The position numbers were made by a program, and so were the translations under genes. From Icerya purchasi (lineage: Eukaryota > Arthropoda > Insecta > Hemiptera > Monophlebidae), in contig CM077115.1 of the NCBI GenBank assembly GCA_039619475.1, forward strand, positions 143,291,774-143,355,773: DNA of 64,000 nt. The letters are read 5' to 3'. Positions 59,088-64,000 of the stretch are shown piece by piece. The notes beneath the pieces are model-generated. The model had not been told where the DNA came from and made no database searches. It saw only the letters and a list, made by a program, of their open reading frames with translations. Numbering within the stretch: the first letter of the stretch is position 1; every line of letters begins with the position of its first letter.

Positions 59088-60342
59088 AAACTCGGGAATT
59101 TTAATCTCGCAAGAGGGGCTCTGCCTCTTGATCGCTCTTACTTACATTTCTATCTCGTTCGCTTCTATACTTTTTCAGGAACCAATCATTCCCGACCATG
59201 GTCGGACATTTATCCTTCTTTATTTTCTAATCCTGCCTCTCATTGTCTTCAAATACAGCCGGTTGTTCCTTGTTCTCAGCCGCGGTTTCAATCTTCTTCT
59301 CATCAGCACTCCACGATCGATTCTTTAATCAAACTACGATCTAATCCCTCTCTTCTCTCCTCTTCACGTTTTCGTTTCTCCCTATCCTCCTCTCCCAATT
59401 GCCCCCTCCTCAGTTGTATCTCTACTCCACTCTATATTGCAAACTACATCTTCTTTAAGTGCCGGGCTTACTTCTGAACGCTCTGCTTTGTACTCCAAAA
59501 TCGTAGTACTGGGTGCTCCTTATAATTTTTGCTTTATCCTTTCCTACCCATCTCCAGCTATAATATCTGTACTTCCATCTTTCCTAAGTTCTATCTCTGA
59601 TCGTCTCTCAATTTAACCCTTTCTTTTTTTAAATTTTTGTGATTGTTAAGTCAAAGCCCCCAAAAAATATATTTAAAAAAAAATTACTTTGTATAAAATG
59701 ATTAAAATTTACGTCATTCTTACCGGTATCGACGCAAAAAAAAACCAAACATAATCACAAAAATCCTATCCTTATTTACTCTAAATTAAAATAGTTTCAA
59801 ATTAATTTTATATAATAAAAAAAAAAAAAAATACAACCAATAATTTATACTATACATTTTATCAAACTACCTTTCTCCATTGGTGAAACGCCTGTTACAA
59901 CAATGTGCAACGTTCGCCCGCTCCGCTTTAGCTGGTGTTCCTCAAATGACCCAATGTCACTCGTGTTTCTTAGAGCCAACAACATACTAGGTAAATTATG
60001 AAGTAGCCTTTTCACCCTGGCCCATGTGCTGTAATGACCATTGCAGTTAAAAATAGTACATGGGTGCCACCAGGAAAAAAAACAAAAAAACTACCGAAAC
60101 AACTTAACATGCTACAAAAGGATACAAATCATATTAACGTAAATCACTCCTAACAAATTCAAATCAAATATCTTAAAATATTACAAATTTCAAAACATAT
60201 TCTTATTGCATTAAATTGGGACATTTTTTGGCTCTTTTTTCGTTACATAAAAATGAGACATTTTTTGGGACATTTTTTCGTTACATAAAATTGGAACATT
60301 TTTTCTTTACAAAATCGGCCTAAGAATTACGTTGTAATTAAT
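59088..60342 (+). repeat. Family A repeat, copy 3, with LINE insertion
   Basis: The left end AAACTCGGGAATTTTAATCTC with hairpin-like CAAGAGGGGCTCTGCCTCTTG (59110-59130) corresponds to copy 1. A family L insertion interrupts it at 59174-59684. After it TATAAAATGATTAAAATTTA continues, then a TTACGTCATTCTTA inverted-repeat arm (59709-59722). The right part holds a tandem array with repeated GTTACATAAAA and GACATTTTTT units (60200-60310), then TAAGAATTACGTTGTAA at 60321-60337, then an AC microsatellite. The interior also has about 400 bp not present in the other copies. Confidence 0.75.
59174..59684 (+). mobile_element. LINE family L copy inside a family A repeat
   Basis: The insertion begins TTCAGGAACCAATCATTCCC and ends with CAAAGCCCCCAAAAAATATA and an A-rich tail. 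It carries the C-terminal part of ORF2 and shows the uninterrupted join CTCCACTCTATATTGCAAAC that is split in the 16.2-kb copy. TACTTT flanks it at 59168-59173 and 59685-59690 (short target-site duplication), and the family A repeat continues on both sides. Frames are broken. Confidence 0.85.
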
Positions 60343-61032
60343 ACACACACATACATATATGTATATCTTATAAAGCTGCAAGAGCCCGTTCTATTTATTT
60401 ATTTTTCAAAATTTTATCAATTAAAAGCTCAAAATTTCAAAAAATATGAAAATTAAGTTTTAAGAAAAAACATTTTTAAATATTCTACAGCCAGTTCTAT
60501 ACGAATTACGATATTGATTTTCTTTTTAACCTGCATACACTAAGGTCTCTAGAATACAAGAAAAATATAAAATTCGAAAAATCTTGATATTTAGAAACCA
60601 AAATTTGTGAAAATACACGTTTAGAGCGGTAAGATTGGAAACTAAAAAAAGTCCACTGCTCTTTCCATGGTAGTTGGAGGGTCATTTTTTTTTTTTAAAT
60701 GGTGTATTTTTTAATCGCTAGAATATCAGAAAAATACGAGACCCCCAAAATTTTAAAATTGAAGGGCCCAAATTTTGAAAAATAATTTAAGCGTACAAAT
60801 TCTGAAATGATAGGAGTGATGGTCAATAGTGACTTAATATATTATTGCTTAGGTGCTAATAAAAAAAATCGAATTTTATCATTGCATTTAAAAAAATAAG
60901 TACTGTTAATATCTTACTTTAAAAATAATTAAATCTAATATATTCCTCTCACATATATTACCTTGCTAGCGGTTTCAATTTTTTAAATATTTTAATCTAA
61001 ATTTCGAATTTTTTGATTGATGTATTTGTTTT
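60343..61032. other. No recognisable feature
   Basis: AT-rich DNA following a CA/TA microsatellite, with T and A runs. Confidence 0.5.
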
Positions 61033-61068
61033 TCCTACCCTGCGCGAGCCAACGACCTTGACCCATGA
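61033..61068 (-). mobile_element. Family L 3' terminus, tiny fragment
   Basis: The plus strand reads TTTTTCCTACCCTGCGCGAG then CCAACGACCTTGACCCA, the complement of the family L end (GGGTCAAGG, CGCTGGCGCGCCCAGGGTAGG, A run) seen at 16206-16251. Only about 36 bp are recognisable. Confidence 0.5.
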
Positions 61069-62417
61069 TGTAATCATGTAGTTCTTTTTTTTTTTCAAAT
61101 GAATATATGTGAACGCTGCAGTCTTTATGAAAATGTAAAAAGTAAAACAACTTCAGCCGAATCAATTTCAGCCGATTACGACTCAGATGACGACATACGA
61201 TAGAGCGAAATTAAATGAGAATTGTCGAAATATAGTTCGAATAGTATCGCCTAAAACACCGAATTCGTATCAACACGTATGTACATATATAGGTATATAA
61301 AAAAATTTGATCCTTCAAACTTCGCTATGGGATGATACCTTCTCTAAACTCCTAAATGCCAGTTCTCCTATAATACTTGTGGAATAATGGATTTCAGTTG
61401 GCAAAGATATTTTTTAAGAAAAATATAGTAATTTACGATTTGCGTACTAATTTCTGTTACAACTCGCTCAGCGCGTTTTTGTAATGCAAACACCTATTAG
61501 GATTTTCATATTAGATTCATTGTAATTCGGCTGTAATTAAGTTTTTTTTTATAATTACGCTGTACCACCGTGCGGCATTAATACATCAACTCGGTTGCAA
61601 CGACCATTCTCCATCTAATTGATTATTTAGCATTCGTTTTACATCTGAGTTCCTAACGATCCGAATTCAGTTCGGACATTTTTATAACAAATAGGTAGAA
61701 CGTAGGAAAAAAATGTAGGCGGATGAACAACTATCATTTAAATCATCAAAATGAACAGAGAAGTAGATGTTCCGCTGTGAGGGTGATCGTATGCAACCGG
61801 AAATATAAATCTGCGATAACTTGGAACATTCATTTATATCTTCCTAACAGATTTGAAATGATCCTTTTCATTTCAGATTATTTAACTACATGAAAAATAC
61901 ATGCAACTTTCAACTATTACTCGCGTGCTAGTTTGAATTATTACGTAGGTCTGGATCGATTGCAGACTTACTAGTTTTCGAGTTTTCTCATTCTAGTTAT
62001 GCATTATTGATTGACGCGGTAATTCTGCATTATTCAAGTTAGCTGCATACATAACGGGTAACAGAACGGACCGGATTTCTTTTTTATGTCATCATTTCGG
62101 AATGCGCTAATGAATCGCGTTTAAACGCAACCGTGTTTACGGAAATCGGATTCCTTAATTGTACAAATGAGGAAGATCGTAAAAAACGCAGAAATATGTT
62201 ACCACTAAGTGTAAAAGTTTCAAACGGAATTTTATAAGTTGGACAGACATTAAAAATAAAATAATTAAAAACGTTAATTTATAAACTTTATCTGCTCGGT
62301 CACATTTTATAGGATTTTTCAATTTTGATATTTCTTTAACCCCCTTCATTTAATTTAGCATCCCTTGTAGTCCTCGAACGCGCATGACCCGTTTAAGCAG
62401 CCAGTACCCGTTTTCTT

Positions 62418-62451
<34 letters not shown>

Positions 62452-62810
62452 TAATAACAAATGTAAATTTTTGAGATTAAGATGATAGTAGCATTTTCAT
62501 TAAACGTGTACCATGCTAAGTTATTTCACGTACGATATTTCGCAAATTGTAAACGTAATCACTTCAGAGAACAACGTGTCATTTTATAATCTGATTTTAA
62601 TAAATTACAAATTTCGGCTAATTGTTGACAGTAATTATTTATTGAATTGTAATAATGGTAACTCAATATTGAAATATACATTACACATCAGATTAGGTTG
62701 AAACAATTTATAAAGATTTTAATAAAATAAAACAATACGCAAAGTTCGTCCTACAGCTATTGCAAGAAGTTGATGTATTCGGTCGTGCTTTGTGTGTTTA
62801 TCGGAGCAAG
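61069..62810. other. No recognisable gene; ATA repeat
   Basis: AT-rich DNA with an ATA/AAT microsatellite at 62419-62448. The part from about 61560 to 62160 is less AT-biased (TCGGTTGCAACGACC, GCGTTTAAACGCAACC), but without a motif. Confidence 0.5.
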
Positions 62811-62964
62811 TCAGTGTTATCTTATCTAATAATTCGTTCGTTTAGTTCCGATTGATAAATTATTCTTCATTTAATATTACACATATACACACACATACGC
62901 AGACTTGGTATAATCTGCCCTTTTTATCTCATTCTTTGCGCTATTTGCCTCTCCTTCCTATCTG
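62811..62964 (+). promoter_or_regulatory. Possible LINE 5' UTR with initiator-like TCAGTG
   Basis: TCAGTG at 62811-62816 fits the CAGT-type initiator found at the first base of many Jockey/I-like LINEs, and the ORF1 ATG lies about 150 nt downstream. An in-frame stop at 62911-62913 precedes the ATG. The position is a guess from spacing. Confidence 0.3.
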
Positions 62965-63334
62965 ATGGACGATCCAGATCGTCCACCTGATCCGGGAGGG
63001 GGGAAACGTCGTGTTTCGTTTGGTGGTACTAGTTGGGTTGACGACAGTACTCTTAATTATGCCTCCGATAATGATAACTATCGGGACATTGAGATGAACA
63101 ACGATAGCACTAGTACAATTAATTCGGTAAGGCAAGTTAGCGATAGCGCTGTGGTGAATTCTTCTCCACTTCGGGAAGCTGATATAAGCAATTCGTACAC
63201 GTCTACCGATAACAGAATCTCCGCTAATGATAATAATGACGACAATAGTAAAAATAATAAAAATAACAATAACGAGATAAATACTAATTTCACTGATTGC
63301 AGCGAAAATAATAATAGTAATAATAATAACGATA

Positions 63335-63365
<31 letters not shown>

Positions 63366-64000
63366 CAGAATCTATAAAAACAAGTATAACACCTTTTTAA
63401 ATAATACTGATAATATTAAGAACTTCAAAGTTTTTGTTGAAAAAACGCCTAATAATAACTTAGATCAAGCTGTGCGTCTATCAATAAGTGCACTTAAAGT
63501 CGCCGAAATTTTAAGAATTAATAATCTCTGTAAGGACACCATCGAGATCAAAAAAGTCGGACGGAATCGAGTGATTATTCACTTTTCCTCTCCCTCCGCT
63601 GCTAATAATTTAATAGATAGTCGCGTCTTCCTGTCGCGTGGTTACAACGCATACATTCCTTCTTACCTAGTTTCCAGATGTGGCGTTATAAAAGGAGTGG
63701 ATACGGACTACACAGAGGAACAACTGATGGAAATGATTGACTGTAACCCGTATGTAATAAATTACATCAAAAGATTAAACAGACGATCAATCGTAGACAA
63801 AGAAGTCAAATATGTTCCTAGTGCTTCAGTCTTGATATCGTTCGAGGGGCAGAGTTTGCCATCCTACGTTGCTATGTGGAACGTGCGGTTCATCTGCGAA
63901 CCGTTCGTTAGAAAAACGAAGCAGTGCTACTGCTGCTTGAGGTACGGACATATATCAGCTCACTGCAAAAGTAGTCCAAGATGTGCTAGATATGGAGATA
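62965..64000 (+). CDS. LINE ORF1 (gag-like), open to the window edge
   Basis: ATG at 62965 opens a frame with no stop for 345 codons, to the end of the window. The N-terminus is low-complexity, with poly-Asn from about residue 90 to 145 encoded by AAT repeats. From about residue 165 the protein is ordered: SISALKVAEILRINNLCKD, then CGVIKGVDTDYTEEQLMEMI and PSASVLISFEGQSLPSYVA, which resemble the RRM-like half of insect LINE ORF1 proteins. A CCHC knuckle follows, CYCCLRYGHISAHC, with correct C-x2-C-x4-H-x4-C spacing. The next knuckle starts CARYGD where a second Cys is expected in place of Tyr. The protein would bind LINE RNA in a ribonucleoprotein particle. This is the first in-frame ATG after the stop at 62911. 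ORF2 should lie beyond the window. It is the only long intact frame here, so it may be a young element. Confidence 0.8.

Noticed and set aside
58921..59477. Two overlapping frames of 135 and 139 codons
   Set aside because: They run across a CA/TA microsatellite into a family L relic. The His/Thr and Tyr/Ile repeats come from simple sequence.
62419..62448. Possible CRISPR-like or tandem regulatory array
   Set aside because: It is a plain ATA microsatellite. No spaced repeats of CRISPR type occur anywhere in the window.

Overview
The window is AT-rich, intron-like or intergenic DNA of a metazoan, most probably an insect or another arthropod. The evidence is the repeat content: 5'-truncated LINEs of Jockey/R1/I-like and RTE-like type, a Ty3/Gypsy element resembling the CsRn1 group, a BEL/Pao integrase relic, mariner/Tc1-like and hAT transposase relics, tRNA-headed SINE candidates, long A/T runs and TA, CA and ATT microsatellites. 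There are no operons, ribosome-binding sites or other prokaryotic features. I recognise no complete host gene. One small spliced-exon candidate (2086-2159, minus) and one patch of richer composition (44420-45180) are the only hints of host sequence.

Layout. 0-7 kb: the tail of a LINE (called family L below), then a LINE reverse-transcriptase relic split by a TA microsatellite, a near-perfect 152-bp palindrome, a 0.55-kb inverted-repeat element and an A-tailed repeat (family C). 9-16.7 kb: a microsatellite-flanked repeat (family A), a diverged tandem duplication, a LINE gag/endonuclease relic with a 28-nt A tail downstream, a LINE RT/RNase H relic, and a family L copy carrying an antisense copy of itself. 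16.8-19 kb: a hAT transposase relic broken by two LINE insertions. 20-27 kb: a SINE-like copy joined through a microsatellite to a family A copy, a decayed minisatellite, a mariner relic lacking its catalytic core, and a BEL/Pao integrase relic. 27-35 kb is mostly featureless and AT-rich, with one conserved-looking fragment at 31.2 kb. 35.8-37 kb: a DDE transposon with about 360-bp inverted arms. 39.7-40.8 kb: a family L copy with an internal inversion and clean target-site duplications. 41.8-47.5 kb: an RTE tail, the second SINE copy, mariner, RNase H and RT relics. 49.1-53.6 kb: a decayed Gypsy element interrupted by family L. 55.5-57.6 kb: a Jockey-like LINE. 58.9-60.3 kb: a family A copy interrupted by family L. 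62.8-64 kb: the start of a LINE whose ORF1 is open to the window edge.

How the parts relate. Nearly everything recognisable is mobile DNA, and nesting gives a relative order: hAT, Gypsy and family A are older than the family L copies inside them. Eight family L pieces occur here, and each one that can be judged is cut to the last kilobase or so of ORF2. The only open protein-coding frame of real length is the terminal LINE ORF1 (62965 onward). The least familiar items are family A (inner inverted repeats, a 19-nt hairpin, a variable tandem array, microsatellite flanks), the SINE candidate, the foldback DDE element and the 31.2-kb fragment. Family names (L, A, C, S) are labels for this report only. 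All homology calls are from reading motifs, without a database search.
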